Shown here piece by piece: positions 17,859 through 27,338 of a stretch of DNA of 64,000 nucleotides. Numbering within the stretch: position 1 is the first letter of the stretch; every line of letters begins with the position of its first letter. Source of the DNA: Acholeplasmatales bacterium (GTDB taxonomy: Bacteria; Bacillota_I; Bacilli_A; Acholeplasmatales; Anaeroplasmataceae); assembly GCA_017542485.1 (NCBI GenBank), contig JAFXXC010000029.1, positions 1-64,000 on the forward strand, read 5' to 3'. The notes below the pieces were generated by a model. It was given only the letters and a program-made list of their open reading frames with translations. It searched no databases and was not told the origin of the DNA. A program made the translations under genes and the position numbers.

Positions 17859-18257
17859 ATGGTAGTTAAACAACTTTCTGTTTTTATTGAAAACAAAGCT
17901 GGAGCTGTAGCTTACATAACTAATTTGTTAGGATCTAACAATATTAATATTCGTGCACTTCAAATAGCTGATTCAACAGATTTTGGTATTTTAAGATTGA
18001 TTGTTGATGATGGTGCTAAAGCATTAGAATTAGTAAAAAATGATGGTTATACAGCTAAATTAACAGATGTTATTAGTGTTGTTGTTCCTGATAAACCTAA
18101 TGGATTAAGTGAATTATTGAAGTTATTTACTGATAACAATATTGAAATTAATTATTTATATGTATTTATCGGTAAAAATAATTTAGGTGCAGAGGCAATA
18201 TTAAAGACTTCTAATATTGAAGAGGTAGAAGCTTTATTGTTGAATAATTATTATTAA
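17859..18257 (+). CDS. Tandem ACT-domain protein
   Basis: 132 residues made of two ACT-like units. The first is KQLSVFIENKAGAVAYITNLL with the typical turn after the first strand and NINIRALQIADSTDFGILRLIV. The second begins GLSELLKLFTDNNIEINYLY. ACT pairs bind amino acids and regulate enzymes allosterically. Similar small ACT proteins commonly follow paaK/iorAB genes, so it may sense an aromatic or branched amino acid. It starts 9 bases after paaK with GAGGTG as ribosome site. Confidence 0.88.
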   Translation: MVVKQLSVFIENKAGAVAYITNLLGSNNINIRALQIADSTDFGILRLIVDDGAKALELVKNDGYTAKLTDVISVVVPDKPNGLSELLKLFTDNNIEINYLYVFIGKNNLGAEAILKTSNIEEVEALLLNNYY

Positions 18258-18275
18258 AATTGGGAGAATGTAATT

Positions 18276-19910
18276 ATGACTATTGTAGATTTATTAGAAA
18301 GAAATGCAAAGACTTATCCTAATGATGAATGCTTAGTAGAATTAAATCCACAAATTGTACCAGAAAAGTATAAAACATGGAGAGAGTATTCACTTGTTGA
18401 ACCAACTTTAGCTAAGGAATATAGAAGAAGTATGACTTGGAAAGAGTTTGATGAAAAGGCAAATAAGTTTGCAAATTTATTAAAGGATAAAGGTATCAAA
18501 AGAGGAAATAAAGTTGCTATTTTATTAATGAATTGTATTGAATGGCTTCCTATTTATTTCGGTGTATTAAAATTAGGTGCTTTAGCAGTACCTATGAATT
18601 ATCGTTATACAACTGATGAGATTAAGTATTGTCTTGATTTAGCAGATTGTAATGCGTTAGTATTTGGACCAGAATTTATTGGACGTGTTGAACCAATAGC
18701 TGACCATACACCTCTAGTTAAAACATTAGTATTTGTTGGTGATGAATATGTTCCATTCGCTGATAATTATTATAAATTAATTGATACTTATTCATCTGAT
18801 AAGATTGAAATTAAATTAGATGAAAATGATGAGGCTGCAATTTATTTTTCAAGTGGTACAACAGGATTCCCTAAAGCAATCTTACATTTACATAAAGCAT
18901 TGATTTCATCTTGTATGTGGGAACAAAAACATCATATGCAAACAAAGTGTGATGTATTCTTATGTATTCCACCACTATATCATACTGGTGCAAAGATGCA
19001 CTGGTTTGGTAGCTTAATTTCTGGTTCAAAGGCTGTTATATTAAAGGGTATTAAGCCTGAATGGATATTAAGAGCTGTAAGTGAAGAAAGATGTACAATT
19101 GTTTGGTTATTAGTACCTTGGGCACAAGATATTTTGGATGCTATTGATAGAAAAGATGTTAAGTTAGAGCATTTTAATTTAAGTCAATGGAGATTGATGC
19201 ATATTGGGGCTCAACCTGTTCCACCATCATTAATTCAAAGATGGTTAAAGGTATTCCCTCATCATCAATATGATACAAATTATGGATTATCAGAATCTAT
19301 AGGACCTGGTTGTGTTCATTTAGGAGTTGAAAATACTGATCACGTTGGTGCCATTGGTAAGGCAGGATATATGTGGGAAGTAAAAATAATGAATGATGAT
19401 AAAGAAGTAACTAAGCCTGAAGAAGTAGGAGAACTTTGCGTAAAGGGCCCTGGTGTAATGGTATGTTACTACAAAAATGAAGAAGCAACTAATGAAGTAT
19501 TAAAAGATGGTTGGTTATATACTGGTGATATGGCTAAATATGATAAGGATGGATTTATTTATTTAGTTGATAGAAAGAAAGATGTAATTATCACTGGTGG
19601 TGAAAACTTATATCCTGTTCAAATTGAAGACTTTATTAGAAAACATGATAAGGTTAAAGATGTAGCAGTTATCGGTTTACCTGATGAAAGATTAGGTGAG
19701 ATTGCATTTGCGATTGTTGAACCTAAGGATGGTATGACATTAACTGTTGAGGAGATAGAAAAGTTTACTTTTGATTTACCTAGATATAAACGTCCTAAGA
19801 AGATTGTTATTGAAAGTGTCCCTAGAAACGCAACAGGTAAAATCGAAAAACCAAAATTAAGGGAAAAATATATAGGAAAGTCTTTGGTACAAATCCAAAT
19901 AGAGAATTGA
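18276..19910 (+). CDS. AMP-forming acyl-CoA synthetase
   Basis: 544 residues, a class I adenylate-forming enzyme. The P-loop is YFSSGTTGFPKAILHLH. The adenylate motif is DTNYGLSESIGPG, and GWLYTGDMAKYDKDGFIYLVDRKKD is the hinge. The catalytic lysine lies in RNATGKIEKPKLRE near the C-terminus. It activates a carboxylic acid to its CoA thioester. It is a different family from the adjacent PaaK, so the operon has two ligases, perhaps for different acids. Substrate not assigned. Confidence 0.9.
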   Translation: MTIVDLLERNAKTYPNDECLVELNPQIVPEKYKTWREYSLVEPTLAKEYRRSMTWKEFDEKANKFANLLKDKGIKRGNKVAILLMNCIEWLPIYFGVLKLGALAVPMNYRYTTDEIKYCLDLADCNALVFGPEFIGRVEPIADHTPLVKTLVFVGDEYVPFADNYYKLIDTYSSDKIEIKLDENDEAAIYFSSGTTGFPKAILHLHKALISSCMWEQKHHMQTKCDVFLCIPPLYHTGAKMHWFGSLISGSKAVILKGIKPEWILRAVSEERCTIVWLLVPWAQDILDAIDRKDVKLEHFNLSQWRLMHIGAQPVPPSLIQRWLKVFPHHQYDTNYGLSESIGPGCVHLGVENTDHVGAIGKAGYMWEVKIMNDDKEVTKPEEVGELCVKGPGVMVCYYKNEEATNEVLKDGWLYTGDMAKYDKDGFIYLVDRKKDVIITGGENLYPVQIEDFIRKHDKVKDVAVIGLPDERLGEIAFAIVEPKDGMTLTVEEIEKFTFDLPRYKRPKKIVIESVPRNATGKIEKPKLREKYIGKSLVQIQIEN

Positions 19911-19914
19911 TAAT

Positions 19915-21588
19915 ATGGACTTATTTATTAAAATTTTATTTATTGTATTGTTTTTTGCAGTAACAATCTTTATAGGTTTTTATTGTAGAAAGAAAGCTAC
20001 GAATTCAAATGATTTCGTACTTGGTGGTAGAAATGTAGGGCCTTGGCTATCTGCTTTTGCATATGGTACTTCATATTTCTCTGCTGTTATCTTTATAGGT
20101 TATGCTGGTTCATTTGGTTGGGCATTTGGTGTTTCAGCATTTTGGATTGGTGTTGGTAATGCTGTAGTTGGTTCATGGCTTGCATGGGCATTACTTGGTA
20201 GAAAAACAAGAATTATGACTCAACATCTTAATTCTTCAACAATGCCAGATTTCTTTGGGAAAAGATTTAATTCAAAAGGATTAAAAATATTTGCATCAAT
20301 TATTGTATTTATATTCTTAATTCCTTATACAGCTGCATTATATAATGGATTATCATATCTATTTAATGTAACATTCTCAGCAAGTGTTCCTTATTGGGTA
20401 TGGATTTTAATTATATCTATAGCTACAGGAGCTTATGTAATTGTTGGTGGATTAATGTCAACTGCAATTAATTCATTTATTCAAGGCTTAATTATGCTTG
20501 TTGGTATAGCATTAGTTGTTATATTTGCATTAAATAAAAATGGTGGTTTAATGGGCTCATTTGAGGCACTTGCTACAGGTGCAAACGGTGGATGGCAGTT
20601 TGCATCACTTTTTGGACCAGATCCAGTTCATTTGATATTTGTAGTATTATTAACATCTTTAGGATGTTGGGGATTACCTCAAATGGTTGGTAAATTCTAT
20701 TCTATTAAAAATGAGAATCAAATTAGAAAGGGTTCTGTAATTTCTACATTATTTGCAATTATAGTTGCAGGTGGATGTTATTTCTTAGGCGGATTTGGAA
20801 GAATTTTTGCAAATGAAAAGTCTGCAACAATAATTCCAGATATGGTTGCAAGTTTAAATGTTGTTGTAGTAGCTATAGTAATTGTATTAGTACTTGCTGC
20901 TTCAATGTCCACTTTATCAGGACTTGTTCATACAAGTGCTGCCACAGTTACATTTGATTTAATTGATATTAATAAAAAATTACCTGAAAAGAAGAAGATG
21001 ACTTGGCTAAGAGTTTTAGTTGTTGTATTTATTATTGTAAGTGCAGGATTAGCTATTTTCCAAGTATATGGACCACAGGCATTGACTAAGGATATTGCAT
21101 CATTGATGGGTATTTCATGGGGTGCTATTTCAGGTGCGTTTATAGGACCATTCTTCTATGGATTATATTGGAAGAAGACAACTAAGGCATCTGTATATGC
21201 ATCATTTATCTCTGGTATTTTAATTTCAGTAGTAAGTCTAGTATTAAGTTTAGCTGGAGTAAATGCTAAAATCCAAGGTGAACATTATTTATGGTTTGAT
21301 TTTGCAGATTCAATTTATATGGGTGTTTTAGCAATGGTAGTAAGCTTTATCATTGTTCCTATTGTATCAAAGTTTACAAAGGCTCCTCTTAATGCAAATG
21401 AAATATTTGCATGCTATGAAAAGATGGTTGTTGTAACTAGTGATGTTGCTTTAACAGATGACCAAAGTGAATTGGTGGACGAATATAAAGAAACTTTATC
21501 AATTAAAAATAAAGCTTCTGATAAAGTTGTATTTGAGAATTCTAGTGATGAAACTACTATAGATGCAAAAGAAGAAATAAATGTTTAA
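19915..21588 (+). CDS. Sodium:solute symporter family transporter
   Basis: 557 residues with about 13 hydrophobic helices. The SSS signature regions are visible: RKKATNSNDFVLGGRNVGPWLSA near the start, then YGTSYFSAVIFIGYAG, GAYVIVGGLMSTAINSFIQG and a Thr/Ser-rich helix (SMSTLSGLVHTSAATV). These transporters use the sodium gradient to take up acetate, amino acids, pantothenate or other small acids. It starts 4 bases after the acyl-CoA synthetase gene, so an organic or aryl acid is the likely cargo; that is context inference. An acidic cytoplasmic tail follows the last helix. Confidence 0.9.
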   Translation: MDLFIKILFIVLFFAVTIFIGFYCRKKATNSNDFVLGGRNVGPWLSAFAYGTSYFSAVIFIGYAGSFGWAFGVSAFWIGVGNAVVGSWLAWALLGRKTRIMTQHLNSSTMPDFFGKRFNSKGLKIFASIIVFIFLIPYTAALYNGLSYLFNVTFSASVPYWVWILIISIATGAYVIVGGLMSTAINSFIQGLIMLVGIALVVIFALNKNGGLMGSFEALATGANGGWQFASLFGPDPVHLIFVVLLTSLGCWGLPQMVGKFYSIKNENQIRKGSVISTLFAIIVAGGCYFLGGFGRIFANEKSATIIPDMVASLNVVVVAIVIVLVLAASMSTLSGLVHTSAATVTFDLIDINKKLPEKKKMTWLRVLVVVFIIVSAGLAIFQVYGPQALTKDIASLMGISWGAISGAFIGPFFYGLYWKKTTKASVYASFISGILISVVSLVLSLAGVNAKIQGEHYLWFDFADSIYMGVLAMVVSFIIVPIVSKFTKAPLNANEIFACYEKMVVVTSDVALTDDQSELVDEYKETLSIKNKASDKVVFENSSDETTIDAKEEINV

Positions 21589-21593
21589 TAAAA

Positions 21594-21632
21594 AATATAA
21601 GAGTTCCTTTAGTTAGGAACTCTTGTTTTTGT
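21594..21632. terminator. Bidirectional terminator between convergent genes
   Basis: The stem GAGTTCCT / AGGAACTC (21601-21622) has a T-run on the plus side and an A-run on the left that serves the minus-strand gene. It overlaps the last codons of the minus-strand protease. Confidence 0.85.
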
Positions 21633-22665
21633 ATATATTAATAAATTCTTTTACTTTTTCAATTGGTATTGTATAACCTCTTATAAATTCATCAGAAGTA
21701 CTAACGCTTGATGCGAAATTTATTCCGACAAGTTCAAGATTGAAATTGAATAATCCGCCACCACTAGAACCATTATTTAATTCTGATGAGTGAGTTAATA
21801 CATCAAATGATACATTTGATTTATCTTTTGTTTCCTCTTTAGGTGTAAATGTTTTAGTACCAGTTATTTCACCAAAGCTTATTGCATTTGTTAAGCTTTT
21901 TGGATTTCCTAAAGAGAAGACTTTATATGATTCACTAGAGTTAGCCATTTTAGCTACTTCAAGAGTTTTTGAACCTTTTGTAAATTTAAGAAGTGCTAAA
22001 TCATATTCAGGCTTATTTCCAATTAATTCACTTCTAAGTGTAGAATCTTCTTGAGGGTCACCATATACATTACTATAACAATCATAAATATGATATTCAA
22101 CATTTTTATATTTTGAAGAATCGTAGTATACTACGTGATTATTAGTTAATGCATAATAATAATTATCATCTTCATCAAAGATAACTCCAGAACCAATAGA
22201 ATCACTATATGATTGTCTTATAAAACCATTTGTATAAGCATATGTTTCGACTTTTATACAAGACTTTATTGTATTTTTATAAATGTAATTTACTAGGCTT
22301 TCGTAATCATATTCCCATCTAGCAGTTAATATAATATCTGAATTAATTGATTTATTGAAATCAAATAATTCATTATTGTAATACCATCCTACAAAATAAG
22401 CAAAATTTTTAGTTGGATCATCTGGTTTAATTACATGATTTGATTTGTTAGTATTTGTTGTAATTTTATTGCCATCACCAAAATCAAATATTACTTGATA
22501 TCCATCAGGATTGTTAGGATTTGGAACCGAATAACTTATTGTTGAACCAGTATAAGTCCTTTTTGATGTTATTGTCATTGTAGTTGTAGGATTAAATGTT
22601 ATACTACATGCTGAAAGGGTAAAAGATATGAGTACTAATAGTATCAAATATTTTAATTTTTTCAT
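21613..22665 (-). CDS. Secreted lipoprotein with trypsin-like (S1C) serine protease domain
   Basis: 350 residues. The start at 22665 has AGGTGA before it; the GTG at 22674 lies inside that ribosome site. The lipoprotein signal is KYLILLVLISFTLSAC with the lipid Cys in LSAC. Residues about 55-115 form one InlB-type module (VGWYYNNELFDF...ILTARWEY). The protease domain has His in TNNHVV, Asp in YDLALLKF and Ser in NGSSGGGLF, a complete HtrA-like triad. No PDZ domain follows. It probably sits on the outer face of the membrane, with the InlB module as a spacer or binding part. Confidence 0.9.
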   Translation of the reverse strand: MKKLKYLILLVLISFTLSACSITFNPTTTMTITSKRTYTGSTISYSVPNPNNPDGYQVIFDFGDGNKITTNTNKSNHVIKPDDPTKNFAYFVGWYYNNELFDFNKSINSDIILTARWEYDYESLVNYIYKNTIKSCIKVETYAYTNGFIRQSYSDSIGSGVIFDEDDNYYYALTNNHVVYYDSSKYKNVEYHIYDCYSNVYGDPQEDSTLRSELIGNKPEYDLALLKFTKGSKTLEVAKMANSSESYKVFSLGNPKSLTNAISFGEITGTKTFTPKEETKDKSNVSFDVLTHSSELNNGSSGGGLFNFNLELVGINFASSVSTSDEFIRGYTIPIEKVKEFINIYKNKSS

Positions 22666-22681
22666 ATAATTCACCTATTTC

Positions 22682-22690
22682 ATTATAACA
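22682..22690 (-). promoter_or_regulatory. Extended -10 promoter of the lipoprotein protease gene
   Basis: Read on the minus strand this is TGTTATAAT, an extended -10 box, only 6 bases before the ribosome site. The leader would therefore be very short. No good -35 is seen. Confidence 0.5.
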
Positions 22691-22746
22691 CATAGTTGAT
22701 AAAATTTGTATTTTTAAATATTTATTTAAAAAATTACCATATACTA

Positions 22747-22755
22747 TGGTATAAT
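22747..22755 (+). promoter_or_regulatory. Extended -10 promoter of the polA operon
   Basis: TGGTATAAT lies about 30 bases before the polA start. There is no clear -35. The same TGn-TATAAT style recurs at several genes in this window. Confidence 0.55.
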
Positions 22756-22784
22756 ATTAATAATATTTAAGGATGGATGATATT

Positions 22785-25406
22785 GTGAAAAGACTTATTT
22801 TAGTAGATGGAAATTCACTAATGTATAGAGCATATTATGGTATGTCTAGTGGTGGAGCTATAGCGCAAAATTCTAAAGGATTATATACTAATGCAGTATT
22901 TGGATTTGTTAGAATGATGAATAGTTTAATTAAAAGCAATTATGATAGTATTTTGGTTGCTTTTGATGCAGGAAAGAAAACTATTAGACATGAGTTAATG
23001 AAGGATTATAAAGCAGGAAGACCTCCTATGCCTGATGAATTCCGTATGCAAATTGCTTATATAAAAGAATATCTTGATATTATGAGAATTAAAAGATATG
23101 AACAAGATTTATATGAAGCTGACGATATTATAGGTACTATGGCTGAAAAGGGTAAGCTTGCAGGATTCCATGTAGATATTTATTCGTCTGATAAGGATTT
23201 ATTACAATTAATTGATAACGATGTAATTGTACATTTAACTAAAAAGGGTATGACTGATTTAGAGGATTATACACCTGATAGTTTTTTTGATAGATATCAA
23301 ATTAAGTTTACTCAATTTGTTGATTTAAAAGCTATGATGGGTGATAAGAGTGATAATTTACCTGGTATACCTGGAATAGGTGAGAAAAAAGCAGTTAAGT
23401 ATTTACAAAAATATGAAACACTTGAAAACATTATTGATCATAAAGAAGAAATTACAGGTAGTGATGGTGAAAAGATAAGAGCTTATTACGATAGTGCTAT
23501 TTTATGTAAAAAAATGGCAACTATTTTAAGAGATTTTGATATTAAGGTTACACTTGATGATGTTACTAAAAAAGAAGCAAATAAAGAAAAATTAGTAGCT
23601 TTCTATACTGAATTAGAATTTAAATCATTGTTAAAAGAAATATCTATCGATAGAAAAATAGAAGTTCATGAAAATAGTTATAAAATTATTAATGATTATA
23701 GTGAACTTGATGGTTTATTAAGTGATAATTCTAATTTGATATTTGAAACATATGAATATAATTATCATAGGAGTCCACTTTTAGGAATTGGTTTAAAGAA
23801 TAACAATGGTACTTTTGTTATAAGACCTAATTTGTTAAAGAATGATACTATATTAAGTAAATTCTTAAGTGATAATAATATTAAAAAGAGTGTTTATGAT
23901 TATAAGAGATCTTATGTTTTATCTAAAAGATATGGCGTAGAATTTAATGGTGTGGATTTTGATTTATTATTAGCTACTTACGTATTAAATCCTACTGCCG
24001 CTAAACAGGAATTTAAAGGTGTTGCCGATTATTATAATTATGATGATGTAATGTATAATGAAGAAGTATATGGCAAGGGAGCTAAGATGGCTATTCCTGA
24101 TGAGAAGATAATATATGAACATATAGTAAAGAAATTAAATGCTTTAGATAGTTTAAAGAGTGAAGCATTAAAAAGATTAAATGAAAATAATCAATTACAT
24201 TTATTGAATGAAATCGAGATTCCTTTATCTAAAGTTTTAGGTAAAATGGAATATAATGGAATGTTAATTGATATTGATGAATTAAATAGACAAGAAGCTA
24301 GTCTTGTTGGGGATATTTCTGAACTTGAGAAGAAAATCTATTCATTAGCTGGGAAAGAATTTAACGTTTCATCACCTAAACAATTAGGTGTTATATTATT
24401 TGAAGATTTGAAATTACCTTATCCTAAGAAAAAAGGTAATAGCTATTCAACTGATATTGAAGTATTAGAAGCAATTAAAAGTAGTCATCCTATTGTTGAA
24501 TTAATAATTGACTATAGAGCAAAAACGAAACTATTATCAACATATGTTACAGGATTAAGAGATATGATATATCCTGATGGAAAAGTTCATACTATCTATG
24601 AACAAGCATTAACTCAGACAGGTAGATTATCATCTATTGAGCCTAATTTACAAAATATTCCTATTAGAACACCTGAAGGACATATGATTAGAAAAATGTT
24701 TATTCCAAATAATAGTAATAATGTTATGTATTCTGCTGATTATTCTCAAATTGAATTAAGAGTACTTGCTCATATGGCTAAGGTCTCTAAATTGATAGAA
24801 GCGTTTAATAATAATGAAGATATTCATGCTAAAACTGCAATGGAAATATTTAATAAAACTGAAATAACACCAGAAGATAGAAGAAAAGCAAAGGTAGTTA
24901 ATTTTGGTATTGTTTATGGTATGAGTGCATTTGGATTAGCACAGGATTTAGGAATTACAAATTCAATGGCTTCTGATTTTATGAAGAAATATTATGAAGC
25001 TTATCCTGAAATTAAAACTTTTATGGATAGTACTATTGAATTTGCTAAACAAAATGGTTATGTAGCTACTATGAAAAATAGAAAAAGATATATTCCAGAT
25101 ATTAATTCAAGTATTTATATGCAAAGAGAATTTGCTAAAAGAACTGCGATGAATAGCCCAATTCAAGGTAGTGCAGCTGATATTATTAAGATTGCAATGG
25201 TTAATGTTGATAAAGCATTAACAGAGAATAATTTAAAAAGTAAAATGCTTGTTCAAGTTCATGATGAATTAGTATTCGAAGTAGAACATGGTGAAGAAGA
25301 GATTTTACAAAAATTAGTTAAGAATGCAATGGAGAGTGCTTTTAAGCTTGATGTACCACTAATCGCAGATGATTCGTTTGGTAAGAATTGGTATGAGGTG
25401 AAATAA
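22785..25406 (+). CDS. polA: DNA polymerase I
   Basis: About 873 residues from GTG 22785 (MKRLILVDGNSLMYRAYY, the usual family start); an in-frame ATG at 22773 is also possible. The 5'-nuclease domain occupies about 1-290 (DADDIIGT-type acidic cluster, GDKSDNLPGIPGIGEKKA). The middle 3'-5' exonuclease region lacks the DxE motif (FETYEYN at its place), so proofreading is probably lost, as in several Bacillus-type Pol I enzymes. Polymerase motifs are complete: motif A YSADYSQIELRVLAHM, motif B RRKAKVVNFGIVYGMS, motif C QVHDELVFEV. It fills gaps and replaces RNA primers. It is the first gene of a replication and repair cluster. Confidence 0.97.
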   Translation: MKRLILVDGNSLMYRAYYGMSSGGAIAQNSKGLYTNAVFGFVRMMNSLIKSNYDSILVAFDAGKKTIRHELMKDYKAGRPPMPDEFRMQIAYIKEYLDIMRIKRYEQDLYEADDIIGTMAEKGKLAGFHVDIYSSDKDLLQLIDNDVIVHLTKKGMTDLEDYTPDSFFDRYQIKFTQFVDLKAMMGDKSDNLPGIPGIGEKKAVKYLQKYETLENIIDHKEEITGSDGEKIRAYYDSAILCKKMATILRDFDIKVTLDDVTKKEANKEKLVAFYTELEFKSLLKEISIDRKIEVHENSYKIINDYSELDGLLSDNSNLIFETYEYNYHRSPLLGIGLKNNNGTFVIRPNLLKNDTILSKFLSDNNIKKSVYDYKRSYVLSKRYGVEFNGVDFDLLLATYVLNPTAAKQEFKGVADYYNYDDVMYNEEVYGKGAKMAIPDEKIIYEHIVKKLNALDSLKSEALKRLNENNQLHLLNEIEIPLSKVLGKMEYNGMLIDIDELNRQEASLVGDISELEKKIYSLAGKEFNVSSPKQLGVILFEDLKLPYPKKKGNSYSTDIEVLEAIKSSHPIVELIIDYRAKTKLLSTYVTGLRDMIYPDGKVHTIYEQALTQTGRLSSIEPNLQNIPIRTPEGHMIRKMFIPNNSNNVMYSADYSQIELRVLAHMAKVSKLIEAFNNNEDIHAKTAMEIFNKTEITPEDRRKAKVVNFGIVYGMSAFGLAQDLGITNSMASDFMKKYYEAYPEIKTFMDSTIEFAKQNGYVATMKNRKRYIPDINSSIYMQREFAKRTAMNSPIQGSAADIIKIAMVNVDKALTENNLKSKMLVQVHDELVFEVEHGEEEILQKLVKNAMESAFKLDVPLIADDSFGKNWYEVK

Positions 25407-25912
25407 TGGATGCTATAAAATTAAGAAGAAGTATTAGAAAATTTGATTTATCTAAAAAGATTCCTTATGATACATTAGTAGAATTATGCAAATATGCATC
25501 ATATGCACCAACTGCTAGAAGACAAATTGATAAGGAATATATTATTATTGATAGTGAAGAAGTTATTAATAAGATGAAGGATTTACCTCATGGAACATTA
25601 AAATATGAGGATTGTAATACATATATTGCATTAGTTGCTAAAGATCCTAACTCATTAACTATTCCAGGTATGGAACCAATTGATTTAGGTATGGCTGCTG
25701 AAAATATATTAATTAAAGCTTGTGATTTAGGTTTTGGTTCTTGTTATTTAGGTGTATATCCTAGTGAAGAAAGAATGAAATCTTTTAATGAATTATTAGG
25801 GGTAAATAATAATGATTTTGTATTTGGAATTATCGCATTAGGATATCCAAAAGAAGAATTTAGAGAGTGGGATAAATTTGATCCTAATACAATTCATCAT
25901 AATAAATATTAG
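25406..25912 (+). CDS. Nitroreductase-family FMN oxidoreductase
   Basis: 168 residues. The family start is DAIKLRRSIRKFDLSKKIP with the FMN-phosphate-binding Arg-Arg-Ser-Ile-Arg motif, and ASYAPTARRQ follows. MAAENILIKACDLGFGSCYLGVYP is the conserved middle helix and GIIALGYPKEE the C-terminal signature. It reduces nitro or quinone-like compounds using NAD(P)H. Its ATG shares one base with the polA stop. Its place between polA and mutM is not the usual Bacillota order. Natural substrate unknown. Confidence 0.92.
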   Translation: MDAIKLRRSIRKFDLSKKIPYDTLVELCKYASYAPTARRQIDKEYIIIDSEEVINKMKDLPHGTLKYEDCNTYIALVAKDPNSLTIPGMEPIDLGMAAENILIKACDLGFGSCYLGVYPSEERMKSFNELLGVNNNDFVFGIIALGYPKEEFREWDKFDPNTIHHNKY

Positions 25913-25923
25913 GAGTGATATTT

Positions 25924-26736
25924 ATGCCAGAACTTCCTGAGGTTGAAACAGTTAGAAGAGTTTTAACTCAAAAAGTAGTTAATTTGACAATTACTGATAT
26001 TAAAGTTAAATATGATAATATTATCACTGGTGATGTAAATGAATTTAAAAATAATCTAATTGGTAAGAAAATTACTGGATTATCAAGATTAGGTAAATTT
26101 TTAATTTTTAATCTTGATAATGGTAATATAGTATCTCATCTTAGAATGGAAGGAAAGTATTTTTATTCAAATGATGATTTGGATAATAAGCATGTCCATG
26201 TTATATTTTATTTTGATAATGGATATTGTCTATATTACCAGGATGTTAGAAAATTTGGAAGAATGGAATATAAATCAAATGATGATTTATATACTACTTC
26301 ACCATTAAAAAATGTTGGAATTGACCCAATTTTAAATAAAAAAATTGATTATAGATTAATTTATGATAAAATAGTATCAAGGAATGTGGCGATTAAAGTC
26401 ACTCTCTTAGATCAATCTATTATTGCTGGACTTGGTAATATATATGTAGATGAGGTATTATTTTTAGCTAAAGTAAACCCACATAGAGAATCTGATAATG
26501 TTAGTTATGATGAGGTTAAAGCTATAGTTGATAGTACTATTAATATTTTATCAAAGGCAATCGAATGTAAGGGAACTACTATTAGAAGTTATACTTCTGA
26601 ATTAGGCGTGGAAGGAAATTTTCAAAATTTTCTAAATGTTCATACTAAAAAAATTTGTCCTATATGTAATAACAAATTAACTAAGGATAAAGTTAATGGT
26701 AGGTCTACTTATTATTGCACTATGTGCGAGAGGTGA
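25924..26736 (+). CDS. mutM: Formamidopyrimidine-DNA glycosylase
   Basis: 270 residues. The start at ATG 25924 is fixed by the family N-terminus MPELPEVETVRR, in which Pro2 is the catalytic nucleophile and Glu3 assists; AGGAG precedes it. The conserved Lys lies in SRLGKFLIF, the helix-two-turn-helix at LLDQSIIAGLGNIYVDEVL, and the zinc finger at the end (CPICNN...YYCTMCER). It removes 8-oxoguanine and other oxidised purines from DNA. Its stop is 4 bases before coaE. Confidence 0.97.
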   Translation: MPELPEVETVRRVLTQKVVNLTITDIKVKYDNIITGDVNEFKNNLIGKKITGLSRLGKFLIFNLDNGNIVSHLRMEGKYFYSNDDLDNKHVHVIFYFDNGYCLYYQDVRKFGRMEYKSNDDLYTTSPLKNVGIDPILNKKIDYRLIYDKIVSRNVAIKVTLLDQSIIAGLGNIYVDEVLFLAKVNPHRESDNVSYDEVKAIVDSTINILSKAIECKGTTIRSYTSELGVEGNFQNFLNVHTKKICPICNNKLTKDKVNGRSTYYCTMCER

Positions 26737-26740
26737 GATT

Positions 26741-27337
26741 GTGAAAAGGGTTATTGGTGTTACTGGTGGTATAGCTAGTGGCAAGAGTAATGTTTGTAAT
26801 ATTATTGAAAAAATGGGATTGTTTGTTATTGATTGTGATAAAATTAGCTATGATTTAACTAAAAAAGGTGGACCTATTTATAAAGTAATATTAGAAAAAT
26901 TTGGTAATGAATATTTACTTGATAATGATGAAATTGATAGAAAGAAGCTTGCTAGATTAATTTTTAATAATTTAGAAGCCAAAAATTTGCTTAATAGCAT
27001 AACTCATCCAATCATTATTGATGATTTAAATAAAAAGATAGAAGAATCTGATGAGAAAATTATTTTCTTAGAAGCACCATTATTGTATGAAACACATTTA
27101 GATAATATATGCGATAAAATAATATGTGTTTATTTAGATGAAAAACTTCAACTTGATCGTCTTATGATGCGTGAGGGAATAGATGAACAATATGCTTTGG
27201 CAAAAATTCATTCACAAATGGATTTAAATATTAAAAAATCACTTGCTGATTATGTTATTGATACAAAGGGAACCTTTGAAGAAACAAGAATGCAGGTTGA
27301 TAAAGTAATAAATGATATATTAAAGGAGTGTAATTAA
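26741..27337 (+). CDS. coaE: Dephospho-CoA kinase
   Basis: 198 residues from GTG 26741, preceded by GAGGTG. The P-loop is GVTGGIASGKSNV. DCDKISYDL and the LIFLEAPLLYE-like segment (IIFLEAPLLYETHLD) are typical, and the LID region holds LDRLMMREG. It phosphorylates dephospho-CoA, the last step of coenzyme A synthesis. The polA-mutM-coaE order is the common Bacillota one. Confidence 0.96.
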   Translation: MKRVIGVTGGIASGKSNVCNIIEKMGLFVIDCDKISYDLTKKGGPIYKVILEKFGNEYLLDNDEIDRKKLARLIFNNLEAKNLLNSITHPIIIDDLNKKIEESDEKIIFLEAPLLYETHLDNICDKIICVYLDEKLQLDRLMMREGIDEQYALAKIHSQMDLNIKKSLADYVIDTKGTFEETRMQVDKVINDILKECN

Positions 27338-27338
27338 T

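Noticed and set aside
26734-26736. UGA read as tryptophan (mycoplasma code)
   Set aside because: TGA ends well-defined genes such as mutM, paaK, hisF and the 34297-34806 gene, and Trp is encoded by TGG.
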